A stretch of 64,000 nt of DNA from Firmicutes bacterium HGW-Firmicutes-14 (GCA_002840275.1 PHAB01000002.1:124001-188000), one strand, 5' to 3'; positions 8,777-18,266 are shown, counted from the first letter of the stretch. Notes: generated by a model from the sequence alone, not told the origin. Numbers and translations are program-made.

Positions 8777-9619
8777 TTGAGAACCAAGCTGGCACTTCTT
8801 ATATTTATTATCCTGTTATCATTCACGACTTCAGGATGTTCAGTCAATCCGGGGAATAAACCCACCGGTTTTGCGTATATTATGCAGGAAGCCAACGAAC
8901 TGCAGAAAGCCAACAAGCTGCAGAAAGCCAACGAACTACAGGAAGCCGGTGGTCTGCAGGGAGACGATATCACAAAAAACGGCTTTCCGGAACCGGACCC
9001 CAAAACAAACCCCGGGCAGGCCGGCCCTGAAAAAACCGGAACAGTATACCTGACTTTTGACGACGGTCCGGATAACGCTGTTACACCGCTGGTCCTGAAT
9101 ATCCTGGAAACATACGGTATTAAGGCTACTTTTTTTGTAATCGGCACCAGTATTGAAGAAAACCCGGAGGTTTTCAGAGATATAGTCAGAAGAGGCCATT
9201 CTATCGGTAACCATACATACAGCCACAGGTACAAAGAAATTTTTTCCGATGAAAACGGCTTTATGAAATCAATCAGGGCCAATGAAGAAGTAATTTTCCG
9301 CATTTCCGGGCTGCGGCCCCGAATAGTAAGGAACCCGGGCGGTAAAAACGGGAACAGCGATGCCCTGGAACGTATCTTGGCTGAGAATGGTTACCGGATG
9401 GTTTACTGGAACGTGGATTCTTATGATTCCCGTAAGCCGTTTCCCGACGGGCGCCAAATAGCTGAATCTGTTATTAACCAGGCCGGGCAGAAACACCTTT
9501 GGCCGGGAATGGTGATATTGATGCATGACAGCAGGGGTCACGCGGCTACTGCAGAAGCCCTGCCGCCTATTATTGATTACCTCATTAAACAGGGGTTTGA
9601 ATTCGATGTTCTGAGATAA
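8777..9619 (+). CDS. Polysaccharide deacetylase (NodB domain) lipoprotein
   Basis: 280 residues from a TTG preceded by AGGAGG. A lipoprotein signal with lipobox TSGC (C21) puts it on the outer face of the membrane. Residues 37-61 are an Ala/Lys/Gln/Leu linker made of 6-residue repeats. The CE4/NodB domain follows: TFDDGPDN (catalytic and metal Asp at 95-96), GHSIGNHTYSH (H146 and H150 as metal ligands), RNPGGKNGNS, YWNVDSYD and ILMHDS. It would N-deacetylate peptidoglycan or another wall glycan. The RxPY-type motif 3 is altered to RNPGG, so substrate may differ from PgdA-type enzymes. Confidence 0.9.
   Translation: MRTKLALLIFIILLSFTTSGCSVNPGNKPTGFAYIMQEANELQKANKLQKANELQEAGGLQGDDITKNGFPEPDPKTNPGQAGPEKTGTVYLTFDDGPDNAVTPLVLNILETYGIKATFFVIGTSIEENPEVFRDIVRRGHSIGNHTYSHRYKEIFSDENGFMKSIRANEEVIFRISGLRPRIVRNPGGKNGNSDALERILAENGYRMVYWNVDSYDSRKPFPDGRQIAESVINQAGQKHLWPGMVILMHDSRGHAATAEALPPIIDYLIKQGFEFDVLR
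8888..8959 (+). repeat. Four tandem 18-bp repeats in the deacetylase linker
   Basis: Units at 8888, 8906, 8924 and 8942, each close to GAAGCCAACGAACTGCAG, encode the heptad-like linker (E/K)A(N/G)xLQ. In-frame unit length means that copy-number change would lengthen the linker without frameshift. Confidence 0.85.
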
Positions 9620-9691
9620 ACAGTGGTTCCCCTTTTTATAAATATTTTGTTTAACAGGCCACTGTATGAGTGAACCTCTGTTTTACAGACT

Positions 9692-10006
9692 TTACAGCCT
9701 GTCGGCTATTTTAGCAGTCAGGTCCCTGACCAGGTCAAAATTAACTGACTCTACTTCAACTTCAAGCTCACTGTCGGAAACCTCGATTTCAATCTCAATG
9801 TTCACATTGCTTTTGGCAATTTCTATATCTCCTTCGTGTTCGTGGACAAATTCGTTCTTCTCCAGTTTTATTTCGTCTGATTTAAGTTTCTTAATGGAAA
9901 ACCCCTCATCTTCAGACAGGTATTTCAACAGGCCTAACAGGTCCTTTGCACTGTAATTGTCTCCGACCTTTATCTTTCCCTCAAATTTTACGGTTTTACC
10001 GGCCAT
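9692..10006 (-). CDS. Hypothetical protein, 104 residues, acidic and beta-rich
   Basis: Starts at an ATG after GGGGGTG and begins MAGKTVKFEGKIKVGDNYS. The C-terminal half alternates charged and hydrophobic residues (VNIEIEIEVSDSELEVEVE), which suggests long amphipathic beta strands, and it ends in a short helix. No signal peptide, cysteines or known motif. I do not recognise the family. It is a single gene between a deacetylase (+) and the envelope operon (-). Confidence 0.6.
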   Translation of the reverse strand: MAGKTVKFEGKIKVGDNYSAKDLLGLLKYLSEDEGFSIKKLKSDEIKLEKNEFVHEHEGDIEIAKSNVNIEIEIEVSDSELEVEVESVNFDLVRDLTAKIADRL

Positions 10007-10075
10007 TAAATTACACCCCCAAGACTAATATTGTCCATATTATAACCTTATATTATGTGGGAAGTAAACCAATTA

Positions 10076-12451
10076 TCATCCTTCTTCAACCAGGTAGGGT
10101 TTGATTTTTTTCTCGGGAGGTTCCAGGTTAATCCCTGCCCCGTTATAGTCCCAGAATTTGAAGAATACTTCCTGGTACATTGAACCGGCTCCCGGCACCG
10201 GCATAGTCGTTTCTGACTTAAACTGGTAGATGAAGTTATCATCTCTGCTATCTTCATCTTTGCCAACCCAGACGGTATATTTCATTTGCAGCCGGTCAAA
10301 GTATTCCGGATCGGCCTGGCCGGAGGGTTCGCCGGGTTCCAGCCCCATCGCCCGGGCAGCCCTGATTGCTTCTGCAGAGTCAAGGGTTACACTGTAGACA
10401 TCACAATTTTTTCCCAGCACTTCCTCGTCCGGAAGTTTTACGGTTTTACCGGCCGGGAATTCAAGTTTCATAAAATCACTGAAAGGCTCGAGGGGTACAG
10501 AGGAAGGATCTGCCCTGCGCCATTTTTCTCTTTCAGAAACATAGACCTCACTGCCCCACCGGTAATAACGGTAAGGCTGGCCGAAAACCCTTGCATCCAG
10601 TTGGTAGCCTTTCGACTTATCATAGCTCCCTGTAGCGTAAAAACCTGTATTTCTCTTCTGGACCCGGGTAACCGTCCAGCCGGAAAACATAAACTTCCGG
10701 CCGTTTTCAACGGTGTTTTTAAAGGCCCCGGCCAGTTTTTCCGCTGCTTCTGGTGCGGGTTTCAGCGGCGGCACCGGCTGATTCTCAAACTCCCTGGGGC
10801 CTGACTGGATCGCACATCCTGAAAAAATGACAGACAGAACCAGGACAAATACAGCCGTCAATTTGCCCGATTGACCGGGTTTTCTGCCCCGGAACCGGAG
10901 GAAAAAACCGTACAGGATCAGGCCGCCTGTCAGAAGGTATAACAGCAGGACCACGGGTATGTTATGTTTTTCCAGCACAAGGATCCTGTGGCCACGGTAC
11001 AGGTAACCCACCAGTTCATTATAACCGTCCCCGTCAATATCGCCTGCCCTGAGATTAATGAGCCCCGTGAAAACCCGCCATTTCTGATGAAGGGTCCCGT
11101 CCCTGTATGTATATCCGGTCATATACCGGGTGGGATTGTCCCTAACATTGCTTTTGGAAAGGGCAATAATGTCAGGGGATGTTTCCCTGCCCAGGGGGGC
11201 GAAATCCTCAAAGCGGAATTTCTGGAACCTTGTTTTGCTGTTAAATGGCTCCGGATTAGCCCAAAGGGTGTTCCATCTGCCCTCGGCGGACAGCTCCATA
11301 ATCCTGGATTCTTCCACTGTCAGCAGGAGTTCATCGGTTTTATCACTGTCCACATCCCCGGTGAGTATTTCCCCGAGCCCGATGTCAGGAACCTGTTCTG
11401 CAGACAGTTTCCCAATGGCTTTATTGTCCGGACCCGGTTCTCTGACCACCAGGTTATTGTCAATAGCCACCGTCTCTTCCGGGGGGCCGGGGACCAGGTC
11501 TCCCCGGGCCAATGCCTTGGTCTGAACCGGCTGTAAATTTACAGGCTGCAAGGGGCCGGGGCGGTTTTCGATGGCAGCGCTCAGACTTTCCCGGGTCAGC
11601 ATGAGCATCTGAAAAGGAATACTGCCGAAATCCACAGCCTGCTCTACCAGGGAAGCCCTGTTCACAAGAGGTGTCATCTCCTGTTCAATATTGCCGTTTT
11701 TAACCGTAACCGAGGATTTGTACAGGGGGAATCCCGGATAATCCACCGGCAGAAAACCGGCCAGTTTTATAGGGTCATACTGTCCTGGGGGAACCAGGCT
11801 AAAGGTATCTCCATTCCATTTATAAACAGCGAAAACGTTATCTTCCGGTTCAAGTATATGCTGAATGGCACTGTCAGCAGAGGTTTCCTGCAGCTCTTGT
11901 TTTGCCAGAACCAGGTTCTGCTGGGTGATGATTTCATCAGCACCGTCCCCGTCAACATCTGCCAGGGTGACAGGAAAGTAATCGACTGCAGCCAATTTCC
12001 CATAAAGTGCAGGACTCTGCCATTTCACCGTGAATTCCGTCCAGAAAGGTACCTGGGACATGTCCAGGGCCGTGTTGATAATCAGGGCTGTCACGAAAAA
12101 AGCAATATACCTGCGCAGGGTAAACCGGCCCAGGAGTTTGCCGGTCACGAGAAGGACAAAAAAGATAAATATTATGCCAAAGGCCTGTTTCCACATGGGA
12201 AAGGCTTTTATATTGTCCAATGCCTGTACTGTCAACAGAAAAGTGACCCCCAGGACGGTGGTGGACAGCCTTTTATCAGCCGGAATGCACCAGATTAGCA
12301 TACCAACCAGAAAAATTGCCAGACCCACTCCATAGAAAGACCAGTCAAGGATTGCCGGGATAAGAAGAAGTTCATATAAAACAAACAGGTACAGGGCCGT
12401 TAGAAATGTTTTAGTTAATACCCAGAGTAAGCTAAGGGCTTTTTTAGTCAA
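10076..12451 (-). CDS. FG-GAP repeat membrane protein with C-terminal lipoprotein-like domain
   Basis: About 791 residues from a TTG at 12451; GGGAGGCGG precedes it and the start overlaps the upstream stop by 8 nt, so the two genes are coupled. The N-terminal 130 residues hold about four membrane helices. An extracellular region with FG-GAP/VCBS calcium-type loops follows (ADVDGDGADE, GDVDSDKTDE, GDIDGDGYNE). Then come two hydrophobic segments, the second ending in a lipobox-like VIFSGC, and a 200-residue beta-rich domain resembling LolA/LppX-like lipoproteins (YRYYRWGSEVYVSE, KNCDVYSVTLD). It may have arisen by fusing a membrane FG-GAP protein with a separate lipoprotein. No catalytic motif seen; an envelope role is inferred. 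Confidence 0.7.
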   Translation of the reverse strand: MTKKALSLLWVLTKTFLTALYLFVLYELLLIPAILDWSFYGVGLAIFLVGMLIWCIPADKRLSTTVLGVTFLLTVQALDNIKAFPMWKQAFGIIFIFFVLLVTGKLLGRFTLRRYIAFFVTALIINTALDMSQVPFWTEFTVKWQSPALYGKLAAVDYFPVTLADVDGDGADEIITQQNLVLAKQELQETSADSAIQHILEPEDNVFAVYKWNGDTFSLVPPGQYDPIKLAGFLPVDYPGFPLYKSSVTVKNGNIEQEMTPLVNRASLVEQAVDFGSIPFQMLMLTRESLSAAIENRPGPLQPVNLQPVQTKALARGDLVPGPPEETVAIDNNLVVREPGPDNKAIGKLSAEQVPDIGLGEILTGDVDSDKTDELLLTVEESRIMELSAEGRWNTLWANPEPFNSKTRFQKFRFEDFAPLGRETSPDIIALSKSNVRDNPTRYMTGYTYRDGTLHQKWRVFTGLINLRAGDIDGDGYNELVGYLYRGHRILVLEKHNIPVVLLLYLLTGGLILYGFFLRFRGRKPGQSGKLTAVFVLVLSVIFSGCAIQSGPREFENQPVPPLKPAPEAAEKLAGAFKNTVENGRKFMFSGWTVTRVQKRNTGFYATGSYDKSKGYQLDARVFGQPYRYYRWGSEVYVSEREKWRRADPSSVPLEPFSDFMKLEFPAGKTVKLPDEEVLGKNCDVYSVTLDSAEAIRAARAMGLEPGEPSGQADPEYFDRLQMKYTVWVGKDEDSRDDNFIYQFKSETTMPVPGAGSMYQEVFFKFWDYNGAGINLEPPEKKIKPYLVEEG

Positions 12452-13694
12452 CCGGACCGCCTCCCATCCGGGTGGCAGCAAAAGGCAGGGAGGCCAATAG
12501 CCCTGCTACCAGCCAAAAATAGGTGTTCAGGTAGGGTATCTCAAAAATGTTTTCCACAAAATTATGGAGCGCTATTACCGACAATCCGCCCAGCATACCG
12601 GCAGCCATATATTTCAGCCCGGGGGAAGACAGCTTTTTAATTGCATTGTAACCTTCTTTAAGGGATCCCAGGATCAGCCAAAAAAACATTGTTACTCCCA
12701 ACAATCCCATCTCAGCCATGGTCTTGAGATAATAATTGTCGGTATATGGGACACTGTAAGTGCGCCTGGCCACAGCTCCACCGTAATGCCCCAGGCCGGC
12801 GCCGAAGAGAGGGCTGTTTCTCATCTGGTCATAAGCATCAAGCCAACGGCTGATACGCCCGCTTTGGGCGCTTTTCATCATGTATTCCGGGGTGAAGAGG
12901 TATGTGACCCGTTCCGTGACAGCCGGGACAAACAGCACTGCCGCAACAGCGCCGGCGATGCCCAGAAACAATATGCGGCGGTCATAAATTACCCCTAAAA
13001 GTCCAATTGCCCCCGCAAAAGCCAGCCATGCGCCGCGGGAGCCGGTAAACACCAGGCAGGCTGCCATAACAGCTGCCATGGCAAGCCAGAGAGACTTCTT
13101 CAATAGGTTTTTCTCCTCCATGAACAGGCCCAGGGCCACAGGAGCCAGCATGGCCATCTGGCTTCCCAGCGCATTGGGACTGCCGATAATAGAAAAAGCC
13201 CTGGTTTTCACGGCTTCGGTTGTATCTACCCAGCCACTGGGCATGGGGACCTTGATTATCCACTGGTAGATCCCGTAAAGCCCTATCAGGGAACCGGTTA
13301 TCACTGCCAATGCCAGAAGAGATTTTATATGTTCCGGCCGGTCAATCAGATAGAACCCGATAAAAAAAACGAACATGTACTGGAAAACGGCCCTAAAACC
13401 CTCAAGATTGACAGAAAGGGATATAAGGTCCAGGGTCAGGTAAGCCAAACCAATCAGTATCAGGACGAATATCTGTTTTGTAATCCTGGTGCTGCGCCGG
13501 GGGCTGCCAAAAATGAGGCGGATACAGACCAGCATAAGGCCTCCGGCCAGCAGCATTTCATCCCAAAGGGATGAAATCAGCGGAATAGGCAGGATATCCC
13601 GGAGTATGTAATCGATGACAGGAAAGGCCATAAAAAGGGCTATAATGATATAATAGATTTTTTCCCTAAAGCTTGAGGATTTCACCCAGAGCAT
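12444..13694 (-). CDS. O-antigen ligase-like (Wzy_C) membrane protein
   Basis: 416 residues with 10-12 hydrophobic segments. The Wzy_C/WaaL signature is present: FTGSRGAWLAFAGAIG in a membrane helix and a large extracellular loop with GRISRWLDAYDQMRNSPLFG and GLGHYGG, then DNYYLKTMAEMGLLG. In Gram-positives such proteins polymerise or ligate cell-surface polysaccharide or glycosylate surface proteins. ATG follows GGGGGAAAGAG. It is first in an operon with the FG-GAP protein. Confidence 0.85.
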   Translation of the reverse strand: MLWVKSSSFREKIYYIIIALFMAFPVIDYILRDILPIPLISSLWDEMLLAGGLMLVCIRLIFGSPRRSTRITKQIFVLILIGLAYLTLDLISLSVNLEGFRAVFQYMFVFFIGFYLIDRPEHIKSLLALAVITGSLIGLYGIYQWIIKVPMPSGWVDTTEAVKTRAFSIIGSPNALGSQMAMLAPVALGLFMEEKNLLKKSLWLAMAAVMAACLVFTGSRGAWLAFAGAIGLLGVIYDRRILFLGIAGAVAAVLFVPAVTERVTYLFTPEYMMKSAQSGRISRWLDAYDQMRNSPLFGAGLGHYGGAVARRTYSVPYTDNYYLKTMAEMGLLGVTMFFWLILGSLKEGYNAIKKLSSPGLKYMAAGMLGGLSVIALHNFVENIFEIPYLNTYFWLVAGLLASLPFAATRMGGGPVD

Positions 13695-13767
13695 CTCTTT
13701 CCCCCAATCTTTGACATGTCATTTCAAATTATTATATCATAAACAGGTCGAGCTCAACAATTGATTG

Positions 13768-13807
13768 AAAGAAACAAAAAAGGGGCTGCCCCCTTTTTTG
13801 TTTCTTT
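13768..13807. terminator. Bidirectional terminator with perfect 18-bp stem
   Basis: AAAGAAACAAAAAAGGGG at 13768-13785, loop CTGC, and its exact complement at 13790-13807. The T-rich outer arms suit termination in both directions; its clear client is the minus-strand Q-rich gene ending at 13811. Confidence 0.9.
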
Positions 13808-13810
13808 GAA

Positions 13811-14350
13811 TTATGAATTCAGGTCCCTGTTAGTGTTGAAGGCAGAACGCCCGGTTGGTATCTGTCCCGGGTTTACACCCGCAAAGGCGTACTGACCGGT
13901 ACCACCATACTGGCCTGCACCACCGAACTGGCCTGCACCACCGAACTGGCCTGCACCGCCATATTGGCCTACAGGGGTGAAGTTGCCGGTCGGAATCTGC
14001 CTGTTAGCCCATTCGCTGGTCTGCGAGTAAGGTGCCTGAGTCCCGCCAATGAATCCGGTCTGGCCTGTGAAGGTCTGCATTCCCATCGGCACAGCGGAAA
14101 CCTGGCTGGCCACCTGGGACATCAGACTGCTCATCTGGGACATCTGCTGGCTCAACTGGGAAGCCAGCTGCTGCATTTGCTGCAATCTTTGGCTCGCGCT
14201 CTGTTCAGCCTGCTGCATCTGCTGGAGCTGGTTGACATTTGAACGCTCTGACTGGGCCAGTTGAGAGCAAATCTGGCTGAACTGGTTCAGGCTTGACTGG
14301 AACTGCTGAATCTGGCTGCTCAACTGTTGAATAGTTTGATGATATGGCAT
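13811..14350 (-). CDS. Gln/Ser-rich coiled-coil protein with C-terminal Gly-rich repeats
   Basis: 179 residues from the second of two adjacent ATGs (AAAGGAGG is 7 nt upstream of it; the first ATG at 14353 would be 4 nt away). Residues 1-85 are a Gln/Ser/Leu/Met heptad-like region (IQQLSSQIQQF, LQQMQQLASQLSQQMSQM) that should form coiled coil. Residues 125-155 are GQ(Y/F)GGAG-type repeats, followed by GQIPTGRSAFNTNRD. No signal peptide or membrane helix. Composition resembles spore coat or inner structural proteins, but this is inference only. Flanked by its own strong ribosome site and terminator, so probably well expressed. Confidence 0.7.
   Translation of the reverse strand: MPYHQTIQQLSSQIQQFQSSLNQFSQICSQLAQSERSNVNQLQQMQQAEQSASQRLQQMQQLASQLSQQMSQMSSLMSQVASQVSAVPMGMQTFTGQTGFIGGTQAPYSQTSEWANRQIPTGNFTPVGQYGGAGQFGGAGQFGGAGQYGGTGQYAFAGVNPGQIPTGRSAFNTNRDLNS
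13893..13972 (-). repeat. Tandem 18-bp repeats encoding GQFGGA units
   Basis: Copies of TGGCCTGCACCACCGAAC (plus-strand form) start at 13911 and 13929 and more degenerate copies flank them. They encode the Gly-rich six-residue repeats at the C-terminus of the Q-rich protein. Confidence 0.75.
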
Positions 14351-14534
14351 CATATCACCTCCTTTAAGTAATAATACATTGTGTAAAAAAGTGAACCTTC
14401 ACGCAGTAGTATCTTACAATTATGCCAAACTTATTAATGGGAATATGTGGATCACTAGTGAATTCTCCTCTTGAAGGAAAATGGGCTGGGCATATTGAAT
14501 CCTTTCCTAAGGGAAACACACTGGAGGAGATTAT

Positions 14535-15770
14535 ATGATTAATATCCCGGACCGGAACAAAAGCTATAGGGCCAGGGCCTGCCTGGCAGTTATTCTGGCT
14601 GCCCTGGCCGTGTTGGCCTTTGCAGGGTGCGGCATGGTTGATTATGGTACGGGCGGGCCTGCGGATACTCCCGCTGTTTCCAAAAAGATCTATACTCCGC
14701 CCAGAATTGAAACTGTTGAAATTGCCCTGGTTGGCGATATAATGGTCCATAAAGACATGCTGGTTTCGGCCTATGATTCTAAAACCGGAGGATATTCTTT
14801 TGCAGGGTTTTTCAGTGAGGCGGAGCCTTATCTCAGTTCTGCCGACCTGACCATAGGCAATCTGGAAACAACTGTTGCCGGTCCGGAAAAAGGGTTTACC
14901 GGATACCCCCAGTTCAATACCCCGTCGGAATTACTGACTGCCCTGAGAAGTGCGGGTTTTGACGTCCTCACCACCGCCAATAACCATTCCCTGGACAGGA
15001 GGGAATACGGTGTGTTGAAGACCATAGAGAACCTCGAATCTGCAGGGTTGGAACATACAGGCACTTTTTCTTCCGCCGAAGAACGCGGCCGGTATTTAAT
15101 TATCGAACGGAATGGGATTAAAACCGGGATTTTGGCTTACACGTACGGTACAAACGGGATACCGGTTCCTCAGGGAAAGGATTACCTGGTAAACCTTTTA
15201 GACATGGAGCGAATCAAGGAGGATATTATTAAAATAAGGAATATGGGCGCCGATATTGTCCTGGTTTATCCCCATTTTGGTATTGAATACAGGCGTAACC
15301 CGGGGGAACAGGAAAAGAAACTGGTAGAGGAGCTTTTTGCCGCAGGGGCAGACATTGTGGCTGGCAGCCATCCTCACGTTCTTCAGCCGATGGAAAGAAG
15401 GGACCGGGAAGCGGGGAAAAGCGGCTTTTTTGCAGCTTATTCACTGGGTAACTTTATATCCGGCCAGCGGGGCCGTTTTAAGGACAGCGGAGTAATAGTA
15501 AGTTTAAAGTTTGAAAAGAACTTTAAGACCAATGAAATAAAACTAATCGAATCAGGCTATATCCCTACCTGGGTCCATAAATACTGGGACGGGGGCAGGC
15601 GCCGGTTCCGCATAGTGGCCGTGGAGAAGGCTAAAAAAGATTATGAGGACGGGAAGGACAGTAAACTTAATGCCGGTGACTATGCACGGCTGAAACAGGT
15701 CTGGGAGGAAACCGGGAGTATGCTGTCAGGTCCGGGGGCACCGGAACTAAGACAAGTTAACGGTAGTTGA
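14535..15770 (+). CDS. CapA-family (PgsA-like) metallophosphatase lipoprotein
   Basis: 411 residues; ATG after GGAGGAG. Lipobox FAGC at C32 predicts a surface lipoprotein. The CapA domain is clear: IALVGDIMVHKDML at the start, GNLETTVAG, TANNHSLDR, AYTYGTNG, YPHFGIEYR and AGSHPHVLQPME, ending in YSLGNFISGQ. CapA proteins are calcineurin-like-fold proteins linked to poly-gamma-glutamate or capsule formation; no capBC genes adjoin it here, so a capsule role is not supported by context. It points away from the Q-rich gene and shares the 14354-14534 intergenic stretch. Confidence 0.9.
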   Translation: MINIPDRNKSYRARACLAVILAALAVLAFAGCGMVDYGTGGPADTPAVSKKIYTPPRIETVEIALVGDIMVHKDMLVSAYDSKTGGYSFAGFFSEAEPYLSSADLTIGNLETTVAGPEKGFTGYPQFNTPSELLTALRSAGFDVLTTANNHSLDRREYGVLKTIENLESAGLEHTGTFSSAEERGRYLIIERNGIKTGILAYTYGTNGIPVPQGKDYLVNLLDMERIKEDIIKIRNMGADIVLVYPHFGIEYRRNPGEQEKKLVEELFAAGADIVAGSHPHVLQPMERRDREAGKSGFFAAYSLGNFISGQRGRFKDSGVIVSLKFEKNFKTNEIKLIESGYIPTWVHKYWDGGRRRFRIVAVEKAKKDYEDGKDSKLNAGDYARLKQVWEETGSMLSGPGAPELRQVNGS

Positions 15771-15936
15771 AAGCTGAAAAATAACTTCTTATTATTTTTC
15801 AAAGGTTTGGATATTCTAATAGTACCCCATCCGGTAATGTTGACCTGTTTTTTAAACACGACGATTTGGAAATAAAACATGTCAGCGTTATCTGAAGAGG
15901 CAATAATTAGAAGAATTCCCTTGGGAGGAATACGTT

Positions 15937-17130
15937 ATGGCTAAAAGGGTTGTCATACTGGGGGCAGGTTATGGTGGGGTCAAATGTGCCCAGACCCTGG
16001 AGCGGAAAAGCAGCCGGGATGAAACGGAGATAATTCTGGTAAACAAGCACGATTACCACCAGTTTATTGCCCAGATTCATGAATCTGCGGTAGGATTGCG
16101 GGATAATGAAGACATAAGGGTATCCCTGGCTGAAATTTTCGATGAAACAAGGGTCAGGATAATTAAGGACATAGTCCTTCATATCCTGCCCAAAGAAAAC
16201 AAAATCCTTTTAGAACAGGGAACGGTGACATATGATTACCTTGTGGTGGCCCTTGGCAGTGAACCGGAATATTTTAATATCCCGGGAATCGAGCGCCACA
16301 GCTTAACCCTGAGAAGCCTGAACAGCGCAAAACTTATCAGAACCCACATAGAAAACAGGTTTGCGGCATTTAAGGCCAATCCCCTGAAAAGGGAGTTCCT
16401 GACCATCGTGGTAGGCGGCGCGGGGTTTACCGGTATTGAACTGGCCGGGGAGCTGGCTGACTGGGTACATGAACTGGTGAAAGAATTTGATCTGCCGGAA
16501 AACCTTGTTTCGGTTATCAATATTGAGGCAGCATCAACCATCCTGAAGGAATATGACAGGCAGCTAATTGAAAATGCCTATCATGTCCTCCGGGAAAAGG
16601 GTGTCAGGATAGTCACTGATACGTCAATTGAAGAGGTCACGGAGAATAGGATAGAACTAAGCAGTGGGGAGGTAATCAAAACCGGGACCTTTATATGGAC
16701 GGGAGGTATCAGGGCTAACCGGGTGGTTGCCCGGTCGGGATTCACCAGCGCCGTGCGGGGCAGGGCAAGGGTCAATAAATACCTTCAGGCAGTGGATTAT
16801 CCCAATGTATATATAATTGGAGATAATGCTTTTATAACAGACCCGGCTACCGGTGACGTAATGGGTCCGACGGCCCAGGTGGCCATACAGGGAGGGTATA
16901 TTGCAGCACATAATATCATGGCTGACGCCAGGGGGGATGACCTGAAAGTGTTTTATCCCCGGGAGCTGGGCAGGGTAGTTTCTCTCGGCAGGAATGTGGC
17001 AGTTGGCCAGATTGGGAAGAAATTCAAATCTAAGGGCAGGGTAGCCGGCCTGCTGAAACAGGCCATCCAGTGGAAATACCTCTATTCAATCGGAGGAGTT
17101 AAGCTGGTTACCAAAAAACTGCTGAAATAG
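15937..17130 (+). CDS. ndh: Type II NADH dehydrogenase (NDH-2), FAD-dependent
   Basis: 397 residues; ATG after GGGAGGAA. FAD-binding GxGxxG (VVILGAGYGGVKCAQ) at the N-terminus and a second nucleotide fold around residue 155 (VVGGAGFTGIELAGE) for NADH, then NVYIIGDNAF and PTAQVAIQGG, as in the NDH-2/pyridine nucleotide-disulphide family. It oxidises NADH with quinone reduction at the membrane without pumping protons; the C-terminal helix KQAIQWKYLYSIGGVKLV is the usual membrane-binding part. The 12-nt gap to the next gene suggests one transcript. Electron acceptor in an anaerobe is open. Confidence 0.88.
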   Translation: MAKRVVILGAGYGGVKCAQTLERKSSRDETEIILVNKHDYHQFIAQIHESAVGLRDNEDIRVSLAEIFDETRVRIIKDIVLHILPKENKILLEQGTVTYDYLVVALGSEPEYFNIPGIERHSLTLRSLNSAKLIRTHIENRFAAFKANPLKREFLTIVVGGAGFTGIELAGELADWVHELVKEFDLPENLVSVINIEAASTILKEYDRQLIENAYHVLREKGVRIVTDTSIEEVTENRIELSSGEVIKTGTFIWTGGIRANRVVARSGFTSAVRGRARVNKYLQAVDYPNVYIIGDNAFITDPATGDVMGPTAQVAIQGGYIAAHNIMADARGDDLKVFYPRELGRVVSLGRNVAVGQIGKKFKSKGRVAGLLKQAIQWKYLYSIGGVKLVTKKLLK

Positions 17131-17142
17131 GAGGAATTATTC

Positions 17143-18237
17143 TTGAAAAAGCTCAAGGTAGGAATCATCGGTACCGGTATGGCGTTTGAACGTCTGCATT
17201 ACCCGGCATACATGGAATTAAAGGACAGGTATGAGATAACAGCATTGAGTGACCCGGATATGGAAAAGGCCGGCGAGTGGGCCAAAAGGCTTAATATCCC
17301 CGGGGAGAATGTCTATAATGATTACAGGGAAATGATTAAAAGGCCGGACTTGGATATGTTTGATATCATGGTCCCAATAAGTGAGAATTATAAGGTGACC
17401 GAAGAAGCTGCCAGGGCCGGCAAACCGATTATATGCGAGAAACCGCTGGCCCCTGATATGGAACAGGCGAAGGCCCACAGGGAGCTTCCCAAAAAGTATA
17501 ATATACCTGTCATGATTGCAGAAAACTATCGCTATAACGAAGAAATCAACATGATCAGGGATATGCTCCGGACTGAAAAAGTGGGCAAACCTGTTTACTT
17601 TATCCAGAACAGGGTCATGAATTTCCCCAAAGATATGCTGGAGAACAAATTCGCAGCCAGGGAATGGCGGCAGCACCCGGATTTCCCCGGGGGTATTATC
17701 CTCGATACAGGGGTACACGACCTGGCGGCCCTCAGGCATTTCTTCGGGGGTATTGATGAGGTCCACGCTTTCGGTGTTCCCCAGGATGATGAATTTGCCC
17801 CATATGCCGTGATAAATGCCAATCTGAAATTTAAGAGCGGTGTAACAGGGCAGTTTACCTTTTTCTGTGCCGGACCGGAGATGCAGAGGCCTTTGATCGG
17901 ACTCCGGATTTTCTGTTCCAATGGTATGATTTACCTTGAAGAAAGGGACTCCGGCACAATAAATGTGGCATATAATGACGGGCGCTCGGAAAAGGTTCCG
18001 TATCGTCCCCAGAGAGGTTTTTACAATGAACTTCTGAATTTCTATAATGCTGCTATCGGTAGTGAACCAATATCCGTTACCCCTGAACTGGAATATGGGG
18101 ATGCCAAAACAGTTTTTGATATGGTCAGGTCAGTCCGTGAGGGCAGACCTGTAAAAGTTGACGATGAAGCCGGATTTGTACCGGCATACTCTGAGGTTGA
18201 GGGGGATGTTGCAAGGCCCCCCGGGTATTTGATGTAG
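17143..18237 (+). CDS. Gfo/Idh/MocA-family oxidoreductase
   Basis: 364 residues from a TTG 12 nt after ndh with GGAGG between. The N-terminal Rossmann fold begins LKVGIIGTGMAFERLHYPAY; the family EKP motif is ICEKPLAPD (about residue 98), and GGIILDTGVHDL with H as a likely active-site residue lies in the C-terminal domain. These enzymes oxidise or reduce sugars, inositols or related alcohols with NAD(P). The substrate cannot be inferred. Co-transcription with NDH-2 is likely; the functional connection is unclear. Confidence 0.88.
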   Translation: MKKLKVGIIGTGMAFERLHYPAYMELKDRYEITALSDPDMEKAGEWAKRLNIPGENVYNDYREMIKRPDLDMFDIMVPISENYKVTEEAARAGKPIICEKPLAPDMEQAKAHRELPKKYNIPVMIAENYRYNEEINMIRDMLRTEKVGKPVYFIQNRVMNFPKDMLENKFAAREWRQHPDFPGGIILDTGVHDLAALRHFFGGIDEVHAFGVPQDDEFAPYAVINANLKFKSGVTGQFTFFCAGPEMQRPLIGLRIFCSNGMIYLEERDSGTINVAYNDGRSEKVPYRPQRGFYNELLNFYNAAIGSEPISVTPELEYGDAKTVFDMVRSVREGRPVKVDDEAGFVPAYSEVEGDVARPPGYLM

Positions 18238-18266
18238 TGTTAAATTTGTATAAATGCATTTTACTG

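Noticed and set aside
15776-15800. AT-only hairpin after the CapA gene
   Set aside because: The stem has a single G-C pair and no clear T-run; too weak to call a terminator.
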